Source of the DNA: Pelagophyceae sp. CCMP2097
Taxonomy: Eukaryota > Sar > Pelagophyceae
Reading direction: 5' to 3'
NCBI GenBank assembly: GCA_026770575.1
Contig: MU657173.1
Coordinates: forward strand, 483,992-547,991
Length of the DNA stretch: 64,000 nucleotides
Position 1 is the first letter of the stretch, and each line of letters begins with the position of its first letter. The translations under genes and the position numbers were made by a program. The notes under the pieces were generated by a model that made no database searches, had not been told where the DNA came from, and saw nothing but the letters and a program-made list of their open reading frames with translations. Of the stretch, positions 44,520-56,748 are shown piece by piece.

Positions 44520-47127
44520 TCACTCGCCGAGGAGGCCTCGGACGAGCACGCCCGAGGGCGAAAAGTCCTTGGAGGTCCAGTCGCCGCTTTTGCTGGCTCC
44601 CCTTTTCAGCGCCGAAGCCCCTTCTTCCTTGTCGTTGAGGGCCCAGTTGCAACTCGAAAGGCCGCGCGCGTCTAGAAATGCCATCCACTCGGCAGTCGAG
44701 TCCTCGTCCACTCCGCCGTCGCCGTCGGCGGAAACGGCGCCCCACTCGGAGACGAAGAGAGCGGCGCCCAAGTTGATGGCCGTCTGCGCGGCCGCCCGCA
44801 GAGCCGTTGAATGGGTGGCAGCGTAAAAGTGGAGGACGTAAGCAGAGTTCGCGTCGCTGACGGGGTCCAGCGCGGCCACGTCCACCTCCTGGGACCAGAT
44901 GCGCGTGCCGACGAGGACGAGGTTTGGCGAGAACAAGCGGATGGTGGACGTGACCGCCTCAGCGTATAGCTTGATGTCGGGCCAAGGCGTCCAAATGGGT
45001 TCGTTATAGACTTCGAAGATGACGTTGTCCTTTCGGCCGTACCTCCCCGCCATCTCCGCGAAAAAGGCGTTGGCCTCTGCCAGATAATCCTCCGCCTGGT
45101 GCGAGTGCCAATCGATGATGACGTACACTCCCCGAGTAATGCACGCCTCGACGACGGCCACGACTCGGGCCCAGTTGCCAGCCTGGTGGTCCAAATACCC
45201 ACCTTCGTCCTCGACGCCCATGGCGCAGCGAATGATCGTCACGCCCCACTTATCGACGAGTTCGTCGACCACGGCCGCGTTGTAAAAAGCCTCGCCGCCC
45301 CAGCCAGTGTTGCTCCAAAACAGCGACATGCCCTTGAGCTGGACCTAGAGACGAGCGTGGGACGGTTCGCGTTTGGAGTCTGTGACGGTTCGGGTTTTCC
45401 GAGACGCCCCTCTGCCCGTGCTTTGCGTACGAAGGCTGTGACGGTTCGGGTTTCCCAAGCAGACGCGGTCCACGACGGCTTCGCCGCTCTTTTCTCCAAA
45501 GATCTTTGTGCCGCGGACGACGAGGCGGCCGTGGTCGGCGACGCGGGCCGGCGGCCGCGGCGTCGGGTTCGGCGTCGGCCGCAACGTCGGCTGCGCAGTC
45601 GGCTTCGGTGCGGGCCGCGGCGTTGGCGGCGGCGTCGGGCCCCGCGTCGGGGTCCGCGTCGGGCGCGGCGTCGGGGTCTGCGTCGGTGAAAAGAGGTCCG
45701 CGTTTGTCGCGAGTTGCTGCACCTGAAAGTCAAACCACTTGCCCGCCTCTGGCGCGCGCGGCTCGCCAAGCTCCGTGCCAATCGACCCGGCGTCGGCGCA
45801 GTTCTCGTCGAAGCGCGGGCAGGCGTCGCCGTCGGGAAGCTCTTCTGTGCAGCCGTCCGACTCGCCAGGCGTTTTGAGCCAGTAAAGCGCGTCGACGATA
45901 TCCAACGCCGTCGAAGACGTCGGGATGTACCCGGTACCCATCGACCGCGGGTTGCACCACGTCGCGCAGTCGGGCCGGTCCTCCGGGTGGCCATTCCGTC
46001 CCGTGTCGATGATCACGTGGGGGTCCCAGCTCGGCATCTTGGCCTTGAACGCTGCGACGAGGCGCGCGGCATAGTTGTACTCGTTGTTCGCGCGGTTATA
46101 CTGGCCCAGCAGACCGCAGGGGTCGTCGCAGCACGCCGAGCTCTGACCGGGACCCGAGATGCAGTCGACGCCCACCTACCAAAATCGTTCGTCGTCGTCG
46201 TCAGCCACTGGGAAGGAGACGGCCATCGACGCTGGCAGAGCACTGGGCATGGCTCGCCAAGCGGCTGGTAGTTTGCAACGTTTGTCGCGACGCCACGAAG
46301 ATGCTCCTCGATCCCAAGCTCGGCGACCGCCGACGCGAACCCCGCGAGGTTGTCGTCCCAGCCGAGCCAGCCTAGACAAGCATTCAAGCGTGGATACGAC
46401 GAGCAAACAGAGGCACAACGGGCGCGCACCGCCGTGGGCGGCATCGAGGTACATGGAGACGTGATCCGTTGCAGCTGCGATGGCCGTAATCGCGTACTTG
46501 ATGCCCTCTTTGTACGCGGCCCTCGTGGCCGCGTTGCCGCACCGCGGGTTGCCCGAGTTGGTCACAAAGTTGGGCAGCGAGTCCGGCTCGATGACCAGCG
46601 CCACGGGCACGACGCCGTCAAACTCCGCGAGGACCGCAATCAACGGGTCAATGTACTCGCTACGGTACTCTTCCAGGCCGGCTTCGCAAATCGATCCGGC
46701 CACCTCATAGTCGCACGTCCCGTCGGCGTTGTACGTGCAGCATATCTCGCCGTTGGAGGCCTTTGCGTGGCAGTCGCGGTTCGGGAGGTCGTAGACGATG
46801 AAGACGCAGAGCGGCGGCGGCGACTGCTTCGCGGCGTCGAGGAGGATGCCTCGGAGCCCAGACGTGGACTCGAGCTCAATCTTGGACTTGACGTCGATCC
46901 AGTACGCCGAGGCGACGGACTTCATCGCCTCGAGCGTCGCGGCAGTCGCCGCAGAGTCGGCGGTCGAAATGGACGCTTCGAGGTTCACCGCGTACGTCGG
47001 GTTGACGTAAAACGTCTCCGACGTCCCAAAGAGGTCGTCCGTCGACGAGCCCACCGTCGGTCTCGGCGTGGATCTCGACGTCGGCGTGGGCGTCTGCGGC
47101 GGTGAACCGCCGCCGCTGCTGCTGCCG

Positions 47128-47160
<33 letters not shown>

Positions 47161-47381
47161 CCGATGGTGAAGAAGATAGCGGCCGCGACCGCGACGACGC
47201 ACAGCATCCCGCCGCACATCAGCATCAACACGGCGGCACCCTTGCCTTCGCACGCATCACGGGGCTTCTTCCGGCGCGGCGAATCCTCCTCGGTGCCCTT
47301 GCTCCTCGAAAGCTCGTCCTTCCGGTGTTGAGGCCGAAGCTCTCTGGGAGACCACGCTGCGCTCCCAGGCGACGAGGCCAT
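44520..47381 (-). CDS. Membrane-anchored bifunctional cellulase: GH6 - linker - GH5
   Basis: Exons in transcript order: 46430-47381, 46244-46371, 45477-46175, 44520-45344 (2604 nt, 867 residues; phases consistent). A short basic cytoplasmic part is followed by one transmembrane helix (AVLMLMCGGMLCVVAVAAAI), a polyglycine run and a P/T-rich stem: a type II surface protein. GH6 (about 100-520) has AYWIDVKSKIELES, PVALVIEPDSLPNFV with the acid Asp, MYLDAAHGGWLGW and HVIIDTGRNGHPED. A TPTPRPTRTPT linker (about 525-570) leads to GH5 (about 571-867) with VQLKGMSLFWSNTGW, IFEVYNEPIWTPWP (acid/base Glu) and LFVSEWGAVSADGD (nucleophile Glu). Both active sites look complete. Cello-oligosaccharide release at the cell surface is inferred. 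Confidence 0.9.
47128..47159. repeat. 32-base poly-C run inside the cellulase gene
   Basis: An uninterrupted run of 32 C on the plus strand. On the coding strand it is poly-G and encodes the glycine tract directly after the transmembrane helix. The length as assembled keeps the frame. Confidence 0.95.
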
Positions 47382-48108
47382 GGCGTCTCAGACCCGACGG
47401 CCACGGGCTACGGCAACTTGACCGACGACGACGATGCCTCGGCCGCGACCGACGACGTGGGCGTTGATCGCGCCGAACACTCTAAAGGATTTTTCGGAAG
47501 TGTGTTTAAAAAGAGCGAATCTTTGAGTTTCCGATTTCAAGAACCCCCCTTCTCGGCCTACGGTAGCTGCTATCGATCAAGCCTCCATAGATGTGCAACC
47601 CTCGAGTGCCCCAGCGAGCCCCGGGCGGGCTACGCATGCCGGCTGCCACCGTGCAATGCCGGGGCAAACTCCGCACGCCTCGGACGTGTCGCGACGGATC
47701 GGTGTCGACAGCCTCGCCGACGGATCGTTGTCGACGACCTCGTCAAATCTTCGGTCACCGCGTGCCGGGAGCAGCTCTCGACGTGGCCCCGAGGCCCCGT
47801 GCGAGCGTCGCGACTCGCAGGAGCATGGTGCCACAATTGTTACCGCACCTTCGGTCATCACAAAGAGGACTACGTTACGTAAGCGAACTTGAACCTTGGT
47901 GTTTTGACCCATTCCAGCTCGTCGAAGCCGGCGCAGGGCTTGCGCCCGTCTCGCCTGGCGCGGCGGTGCGGCGGCGCAGATGCGCCGGCGTGCGACAGGG
48001 CCCTTGTGCGAGAGACGTAAAAGGATAGGAATTTCCCATCTCACCAGTTTAAGTGCATGGCGAAGATGCCCGCCGGCGTGAGGTCCGCCGTGGAGACGGC
48101 GTCGTCCC
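47382..48108. other. Upstream region of the cellulase gene
   Basis: 727 bp between the GT31 stop and the cellulase start, both genes on the minus strand. No gene recognised; presumably the cellulase promoter and the GT31 5'-distal flank. An open frame at 47325-47882 on the plus strand has no family features. Confidence 0.5.
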
Positions 48109-49909
48109 CTAAAGGTATGTCACAAAACGACAATGATCGGGGGTCTCACGGCAGCCAAAGGTCCTTGCGTTGACAAATTGCTCCGAGTGGGTGGCGTGCA
48201 CACCGATCGCCATGAGCCAAAACGCCACGGAAACGTCCTCGAGCCTATTCCGCGCGAGGCTGCTGCAGGGCCCCGATCGGGATGCAGGCCCCCAAAGGGT
48301 CGTCTGAGTTCTACTGACGTGCCGATGCCTGCGAGGTCGTCTGCGTTCATCGCGATGAACTTCGCGCAGTCGTTGGACATGAAATAGTGCGGGCCGATGG
48401 CAAAGGGCGGGAGCTGGGACATTGGATATGCCGCTTCTGGAAGGAAATTCCGGTGCGAGGGATCTCGCACTGGAAGCTTCGCCATTCCAAAATGTGCAGC
48501 CCAGACCTGGCCCGCGTAGAAGCGTCGACGCGGGATCGAGTCGCGGAGAGTTGGTAAAAGACGAGAGACGTCGACTAAAATGTCATCGTCTGAAAGCATA
48601 ACAAAGACCGCGTCGGGCATGGTGCCAAGCACGTATCTCGCAAAGCCTAGCGCGCGCATTCTCAGAGGCGTGCATCGTGCAACGTCGCACCTTTGGTCTT
48701 CTCCACGAGGGTGACATACGAATCCGGGACGTTTAACTCTGGCGCAAGCAGCAGGTCGCCATAGACTTGATGCTCGCGCCGCAGCGCCGCGCTGAGCAAA
48801 GCGTCGTCGACCTACGAGGCGCTGCGAGGCCACCTTGGTGTCCTTCAAACTCACGGCGCCGATGATGAACCGCGCTTGGAGCGAGCCTGCAGCACGGGCG
48901 TCTCTGCGGCACGGGCGGACGCCCTCTTTCGTTCGAGGGCGGCGTCGTCTCTCGGCAGGCGAGTCCGCCGAGACTCGCCGTCTTCGGGTGCGTCGGCGAG
49001 CCAGGTGCGTCGCATGGCGTCGCGCGCGACGACGGCACCGGCGGCGCACTTGATACCGACGGCGAGCAGCGGCGCTCTGACGGTGAAATCGACCCACGGC
49101 GTCGCCGATTCGTATGGAAGCTCGGCGAAGCCCCGCCACCTACAACGTCGGATGCGCTGCCCGCCTTTGGAGCGCGGTCGCTCACCACTGCATGAGCGGC
49201 TCCGCGGCCGCGTCGTTTCGCAGCTTTAAGTCGAAACTACGACCGTCAGTCCGATACGACTTTCTGGAGCGTCAGTCACCGACGCCTTCTTAGAGACATT
49301 TGGACTTACAGGCGGGCGCCGTCGTTTGTCTCCGCGGCGGTGGCGACGACTGTGAAGTGCACCGCCGTGGGGATTGGGGGTTGGAGGAGCGTTTTGCTGT
49401 TTGCGCCGACCAGGTCGCAAACGATGGCGTGCGCGCCGAGCTGGAGCTGCGGCAGCGGATAGCCCGTGACGTTCAAACCGAGGCACCTGACGCCTCCGCG
49501 TGAGGCGAGAGGGCCAGCCCGCCGCGGCGTACGCCTCTGATCACACCTCTGTGTCGTCACTGCGACGGGTTTTCACAATCGTCATCGACGCGGGCCGGCG
49601 CCGGAGCGCTTCTCCGTCGAGGTCGCAGCAGATCTGGCCCGCGCCGCCGTGCCTGGCCGGCGGCAGCGTCGCGACGGGGCACCGAGACGTGGCACGACTT
49701 TGTGGCCCGACTTTGTTCGAGGCGTATTGGCAACCGACTCACTCCTTTGTAAACGCAAGGTGGTCGTCGACCCAGAGTTCGAACTCCGGCTCGACGTGGG
49801 ACACGACGCGAGTACCGTCTTTTGGATACTTAAAAGTCAGTCGGACATCCTGCGCCCGACCTCGATGCGCCAGCGCGCAGACCCACGCGGCAAAGAAGCG
49901 CGACGGCAT
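48109..49909 (-). CDS. GT31 (beta-1,3-galactosyltransferase-like) glycosyltransferase
   Basis: Exons in transcript order: 49743-49909, 49310-49486, 49186-49236, 48975-49139, 48855-48903, 48691-48811, 48319-48646, 48109-48244 (1194 nt, 397 residues; all phases agree). The N-terminal about 110 residues (DVRLTFKYPKDGTRVVSHVE, LQLGAHAIVCDLVGANSKT) resemble a beta-sandwich. The GT31 part has LLAVGIKCAAGAVVARDAMR, RTWLADAP, FIIGA, DLLLAPELNVPDSYVTLVEK, the metal motif VFVMLSDDDILVDVS, FYAGQV, YPMSQLPPFAIGPHYFMSND, and LEDVSVAFWLMAIGVHATHS. MPSRFFAAWVCALAHRG at the start could be a weak signal anchor. Sugar specificity cannot be told. Confidence 0.82.
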
Positions 49910-50222
49910 CGAAGCCACCTCTCCGACGACCAGTGGGGGATGGTCCCCTTCGATTTCCCTCACGACGGCACAGCGGACGTATCGCCGAAAATGGATTCCA
50001 GCGGTCAATTGCCGCGGCTACCACGTCTCGTGCCGCGCCGGTCGCACGCCCCAGCCCTGGGGAGCGGCTAAAGCGCACGCCAGCCCCCGCCCCCGGCCTG
50101 CGCGGCCCGCCGTGGTGCGGCCGCTCCTTCTCGGCGCCCCATCTTGTACCAAGGCCTCTGGCGAGGCCACTCGAAACCGTCTTCGTTTGCGGGACAGGGG
50201 TTAAGATATGCACAGTTTGGGG

Positions 50223-53200
50223 CTAGGCGACGTGGAGCGCGCCGCGCATGATGCGCGCGATGCGCGCCGTCTCCGCGGCGGCGAAGTCTTGGTACTGGTT
50301 TTCAAAGGGCTGAGAACGTTTCGGCGGGGAAACTCCCTTGGGCGGGCTCGCCACGCGCGCCGGCGCACGCGCGGGCGCCGTCGACGACGAGGAAGACGAG
50401 TCGTCGACGGTGACGCGGTTCGCAAACGCCGCCTGCGCCGCCTCTTGGCGCGCCGTCAGCAAAGCGTCAGCAGCTTGAACGGATTGAGCCGCCGCAAGGG
50501 CTGCGGCGCGGTCCGCGTCGTTTCGGCGTGTTTCGCGCGCGCGCTCCGCCTCGATCTGCGCGTCGCGTCGGTGCCGCGCGGCCTCTTGGAGCTGGAGAGA
50601 CGCGGAGGCCGCGGCTTCTGCTGCGCGGCGAGCATCGTCGCGCAAGTCGCGCGCCACCTCGAGCTTCTCGCGGTCCGCCTGCTGCGCCGCCGCCACAGTC
50701 TCCGCCGCCGCCGCCGCCTCGCGCGCCGCCAGCTGCGCGGCGTCGAAGTCGGCCTTGTCGCGCCGCAGCGCCTCGCGCTCCTCGGAAAGCTGTAAACGGA
50801 ACGCGGCGCGCTCGGCCTCGAGGAGCGCCTCCAGCTGCGCCACGTCAGGTGCAGCCGCGGCAGGGGCCACAGCCGGCGCGGCGACAGGCGCGACAACCAC
50901 AACCGCGACAGCCGGCACGGCCACGCCCGCTCCGACGGGCGGCGAGGCCGAGGCGAACGCCGCCGACGCCCCTTTGGCGGGTCGGCCGGGCGAGTCGGGC
51001 GCCGCGGCGACCTCGTCGTAGTCCAGGCGCTGCGGCGCCGCGGCGACCGCGGCGGGAGGCGGCGCGGGCGCCTCGCGCGGCGCAGAAGTTTCCCTCGGCG
51101 CGTGATCCTCCCTCGGCGCGCAAGTTTGGTCCCCTGGCGGCGCGGCGGTGCCGAGGCTGCCGAGTCTTTGCTGGACCGAGTCTAGGGAGGCGAGCATGTC
51201 TCGGAGCGCGCCGAGGCCAAGGTCTGGAGCGAGGTCAAGTTCTAAAGACCGCTGCGCTAAAATGAACAGCCGCGCCTCTGCTCTTTCTAACCTCGCAGCA
51301 GCAAACGCGTCCGGGACGTCGTCCGGGGGCTGCGCCTCGGGCGCCGCGTCCATCGAAACGGGGGCCGCCTGGACCGCGTCGACCGGCGGCGGGGGTCGCA
51401 GCGCCGCGGCGCTGCGCAAAGCGGCTTCGGCGGTCAGGACCGCGTCCTCGTAGTGCGCCGGCCGCGGCCAGGCCGTGGCGTCGGCGGAGTTGATGGGCGG
51501 CGGTGTGACTGATTCATCGACTGCGATTCGGACCTGCAAACTGCCCTTTTCGCGGCCGCGGCCGTCCGCGAGCCGATATTCGCCGTCCAGCCGGCGGAAC
51601 CCGGCGGAAAGGAGGGAGAGGTCGACGGTGACGTCGCCGACGAAGACGAGGCCGCAGAAGAGGGCGAAGTTGAGGGCGGCGCTTTGAAGGTGCCTCGTGC
51701 TCACGGTGACGGCGTCCGAGGCATCCCACTCCACGTCAAACCCGGCCGCGAAGCGCCCGTTGCAGCACTTCGCCGGCGTCCGCCGCCGCATCGACGCGGG
51801 CGCGCCGACGACGCCAAAGTCGACGTGCCACGACCAGCCGCCGGAAGGTTGGATGCCAAATGGCGGCGACGGCATATTTCGACCCGACTCGATGCCCACG
51901 CGCACAACCGTCTCCCGCGGCGAGGACAGCCGCCTCGCCTCGGAGAAGGCGCCATCGTGGACGCGCTCGACGACGCGCGTGTCGTCGTCCACGTAATCGT
52001 CGTTTTCCACGGCGCCTGCCGAGACGTGCACCGCCGCCTTGAGGTCCGCCATGGGCGCGTCGGGCAGCTGCAGCGGCCACCTGCGAGCGAGTGTTTTTTC
52101 AAAAGGCGTCCTTGTACAGACCGCCGATGCAGGGGCGTACGCACCATCCGTGGACAGGTTTGCCGCGGTGCACCTGGCCAGAGCCGACGCCGATAACGGC
52201 GCCGAGCGGGCCGTCGAGCGCCGCCGAGTGCGATCCTGCGCGGACCTACAAGCGGCAACGATTGTTGTTCACCGCGCCTCTTCTGCTTTTGAGGGCCACC
52301 AGTCGGTCTGCTTTTGAGGGCCACCAGTCGGTCCCTTTGCCTCTGCGGCTCGCGACTCCGTTTGTGCACGCTGTGTGTCGTCGCCGACGCGGGGTTGGGA
52401 CGTCTACTAATCGGACGGAGACCTGCGCGGCCTCGACGTCGTCGCCGGCGTCGAAGCGCGCCGTCAGAGCGCCGCCGCAGCGGCCGCCGTCGGGCCCGTC
52501 GTCGTCGGCGCAGAACTCAAAGGGCGCCTACGCGCATGGTGCGTCCAAAGGAACCCCTTTCAAGGGCGTCCGCAAGCAACACGTTTTCAAATCTGTTGTT
52601 TTCACAACTTTTTTTCTTTTTTTTGTAAGTCTTGCAGACTATCTACTTAAGCTCTCCGACGAAGCAACCAAGTAACTCACTGAGCGGTGCTCCGTCTCGT
52701 GGCCGCCGGCGTGGGTTACGACGAGGACGATTTCCGCGACGTAGCGCACGTCGCGGTGCGGCGCCGCGTCGAGCGGGAAGGCGCCCGAGCCGACGCCGTT
52801 TGCGCGCCAGGCCCTCAGTAAAGTCCCCATCCTTCTCACATCACCCACACAAATCTCCCAGCGCCGGCCCCTCGTTTTCTTGTCGAGGCGCGCATTGTCC
52901 GGGCGCGCGTCGTGGAACCGCTCGTCGTCGTGCAACCCGCCGTCGTGAAACCCGCCGTCGTGAAATTGTGTCTCGTCTTGGAACGTGACTTTTGAAGGCA
53001 CCATCTTCACCTCGTCCTCGCGCCGCCGTTCGAAGGCGGCGGCGGGCGCGGCGGCGGCGCGCGAGTAGGAAAGGCGCAGGCCGAGGCGGCCGTCTAACAA
53101 ATGGATCGTCTTGCGGAAGACGCCGCCGGGCGCGTCCCGAAACTTGGCCGCCGCTTGGAGTGCTATGTCGACGACGTCGCTCCTGCGCAGCGTCGCTTTT

Positions 53201-56200
53201 GCGAGCGTCTGCTGCTTCTTCGTCGCGGTGACGATGAGGTCCAAAGATTCCGCGCCGCCGAGAAGTGAATGAGCGAAGGCGTGAGCCAAGTCTTCTTCTT
53301 CCTCAATTTCCAGTCTTCGCCCGCCAACCGCCTGGCCCCGCGTCTCGACGACGTGCTTCGCGCGCGAATTCAGCATGCAAGAGTCGCCGTCCCACCAGAG
53401 GACGTGTTTCTTGGTCCAACGCCCGTCGCCAAAATCTTGAGAGTCGGCGTCCGTGCCGCTGGGAAGCGCGTAGCTGACGAAGCAGCCAGAGTCGTCGTGG
53501 CCGCGCAGGGCCAGCGGACACTCGCTGGCGCAGGAGAGCTCGAGGACGTGCCGCGTGCCCCCGCGCGTCGCGACGGCCATGGAATCGTCGCGCGGCGAGT
53601 CGTCCTCGACGAGCCGCCGGCCGGGCAAACCCGTCGTGCTCGTCTGCACGGCGGTGGACCGGCCCCACTGCGTGCCAGAGGCGGGTTCGTGCCCCGGCTC
53701 GTGCCGCGGCTCGTGCGTCACTTGTTGAGGCCCTCGTCTTAGGCGCCTCGGCGGCGGCGCTTGCTCCCTGGCACGCGTGCCGCGGAGGCGGGCCTGGAGG
53801 CGCGTGGCGCTGCGGTCGGCGCAGGCGCTGCGGAGCGCTTGCGGCGTGAGTTGCATCTTGGACCCGAGAGCGCAGGCGACGCGGACCGTGGCCACGCGCT
53901 GCGACGTTCTTGGGTCCACGACGGCGAGGTTGAGTTGTTCCACGGTCAATGCGTACTTGCTTCGCAGCACGGCGCCGACGTTTTGACGGTTGCTTCTGAG
54001 CGCCTTTTCAAACTCGAGCCCTAAAGCGGCCAGAGGCACTTTTGCCAGTCCGACGAGGCGGCTCGAGTTTTGTCCCTCGTCCGCATCGGCCCAGATTTCC
54101 ACCAGCTGCGTCGCCGTTCTCAAAGCGTACGCCGCGTCGGCGACCGGGGCCGTCGCGCGGTGGTCGAGGCCGAAGACCCAAGACCCGTCTCGGCGGTGCT
54201 TGCTGCGACTCCTGGACCGCGATTCATACTTTGGACCGCAGGCAACTTGGACCGCCGGCTTGCCCGCATTCGACAGCGACCAGCGGTGCGCTACACGCGC
54301 CGACGCCGTCGTGGACCCGAGGACCGTCTCGAACGTGGCCGATGAGACGTGCAAGGCAATGAAGATTTGGTCTGGCGATTCGTCTCCAATCAACCAAGCA
54401 GCCTCGAGCTGCGGCGTCCGGCCGAGGGGCGGCGGCGGCTCGGGCGCCTCGTCGGCGCGTTGCCGCGCTTCCTCGGCGCGGTGCCGCGCTTCCGACACGC
54501 GTTGCCTCGCTTCGGAGAGGTGCCTCGTCTCGGAAGAAGCGTCCTCGGAAGAAGCGTCCCAAGCGTCGTCCGTATCCCGCCGCCGGGACCGCTCGGCGCG
54601 GCCGTCCCCAAAGTCGCCCCGTCCGCTAAACTCGTCGGGCCGTCCTCGGATCTCCTCGGAATGGAGCAGCTGTTCGACGAGATCCTCGTCCGCGTGGGCC
54701 AGCGCCGAACTTTCCAGCTCCGCCGCCAGCGCGGCAGCGCGCCTCTGGATCGCCAGCAGCGGCTCCAGCGTGTCGTTTTCGTAGCCCGAACGCTGCCGAG
54801 CCGTGTAGTCGGCGACTTCATCAGTAGCCTCGCGGATCAAACCTTCCGTATACGAGGGTTCCTCGCCCTGCCCTTCCAAACCCGACACACGCCAACCCTC
54901 GCCGTCGTACGACTCCCGCGGCGGCTGCGGGCTCGCTTGCGAGGCCCCGCCGTACGCCTCGCCGGCGTCGGCGGCTTCGTCGGCGTCGTCGGCGAGGCGC
55001 GTGCCGGTGGCGGCGTCCATCGCCCTCAATTCGTCATCCAAAAATGCATCCACCCCACCGTGCGGTCCAACGCGCGCAAACTCGGCGCGCTGCAAACGCT
55101 CCGAGAGCACGCCGCCCTTGCGCAGCACGTGCTCGAGGCGCGCCGCCGCGGCCATGGGCGGACCAGGCGCCGAAATACCCTCTTCAAAAACGTCCTCTGC
55201 AGGATCGTCGCGCGATGGCGCGCCCCAGGGGTTGTCGTCCGCGGAGTCGTCCACGCCGCCCGGCGGCTCCGACCGCCGCACCGTCGCCGCCGCGGGGCCT
55301 GCGCGGACCGTCGTCAGATGGACAGCTGCGTAGTCTCCTTCCGTGGGATGCGCATGCACAGACCGACGCAAGGTTCGCTGACGCCGCTTCCTCACCGCGC
55401 GGCCTGCGCGGCGGCTGCGTGTTCGTCGCCCCTGTCGGCACAGCTTCGCCGCGCGCCTCCGGGTCTCTGTAGAACCGCGGCTGCGCCGAGACGAGGCGCG
55501 CCGCGAGGTCGCGCGCGTCGCCGCGCTTCGAAGCGCCCGCGCCGCCGTCGACGCTCATCGCCAGCGCCTGACGGTGTTGCGAACAGTCAGACCTTTGGCG
55601 CACGACTCCCGCAACCCGCAATCTCCCGCAATCTCCCGCAATCGGTGCGTCCGTCCGTCTCCCGGCGGGGGTCGGCAAACGCACGCCTCTTGGCTGGAGC
55701 GCGGCGAGAACTCGGGAGGCCTCTTTGCTCCGGACGGTCACAGCCACTCTCGCCGACCCCAGCGTCCGCCCTGCCGCCTTGGCAACGCCGTCCTCGGCGG
55801 GCGCGCGTGCAGCGACGCACGAGTACCGCGAGTCCACGACCGTCGTCTCCTCTGCCGAGAAGCGCAGCGGCGCGCGAGACCTGTTTCGTCGCAGGGTGGA
55901 GAACGCGAATGTAGGCGAACAATTCCGAAATTCTCTTTGAACAACGAGGCAGCCATTGTTGCATTGGACGCCGGGCGCTTACAGCGGCACTTTCAAGCTG
56001 CCGACGACGCGGCCTTCGACCTGCGTTGTCCAACGATGGTCGCGCGTGCCAAGCAAAGCACCAGGCGGCGATTCCGAGGCGGCAGCAGCTCCCAAGCCAC
56101 GCACCATGGCGTCGAAGCGGAGGGCGCGCATGTCCCGGAGGTATCGGCCGAGCTCTCGCTCGCCGACGCGCACGGGGAAGAGGCATTTGGAGGCCGAGCT

Positions 56201-56484
56201 ATCCCCTTTGAACGGCACACCCGGACGCCCGTCGCCCTCGCCCCACCACCGGAGCACCTACGCGCGTGCCGCATCACATGCGTGTGCGACCCGCCTTTGA
56301 GCGGCGTGGCGCTCGTATGAGCGGCATGCCGCTCGTATAGCCGAGCCAGACGTCGAGCCACTGGCAAACGTACCAAGACGAGCCCCTCTGGCGTCCCTCG
56401 GCACTCGCTGACGGTGACGTCCACCTCGCCCTCGATGGCGCCGTCGATGGCCGGCGGCAGCGACGCCCCGACGCGCTCCTTCAT
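50223..56484 (-). CDS. C2CD3: C2CD3-like centriole protein with several C2 domains
   Basis: A long multi-exon gene. Exon 1 is 56374-56484 and exon 2 starts at 56257; the largest exon runs to 52681. The exons around 52550-52420, 52248-52140 and 52080 down to 50223 join in frame. The N-terminus (RVGASLPPAIDGAIEGEVDV, then VLRWWGEGDGRPGVPFKGDS) matches the C2CD3 N-terminal domain. C2-type sandwiches follow (LDLIVTATKKQQTLAKATLR, HVLELSCASECPLALRGHDD, FIALHVSSATFETVLGSTTA, and near the end HVDFGVVGAPASMRRRTPAK). Long acidic disordered linkers separate them, and the last 250 residues are an alanine/arginine-rich coiled coil. C2CD3 is required for centriole elongation and distal appendages. Exon joins between 55395 and 55980 were not resolved in detail. 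Confidence 0.72.
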
Positions 56485-56748
56485 TTGGCCCGCGCGCGCG
56501 GCGCCGCCCGCTCGGAGACGGTGCCAAGCCCAGAATTTGAAAATCAATGGTGGAGAGGACTTGACACGATCCTTTTACACGATTTGTTTCTGTTTCGAAA
56601 TGGCCGCCCTCGGTCGCGTATCCCAGGAGACGCCGAGCCCACGCACGCGGCGTATCACACGCAAGTGCGAGGCCGCGATGGCCCCAATCGCTCGGACAGG
56701 CATGGTGGAACCTTTTCAAAACTTTAAAAGTCGTAGGATCACCAGTCA

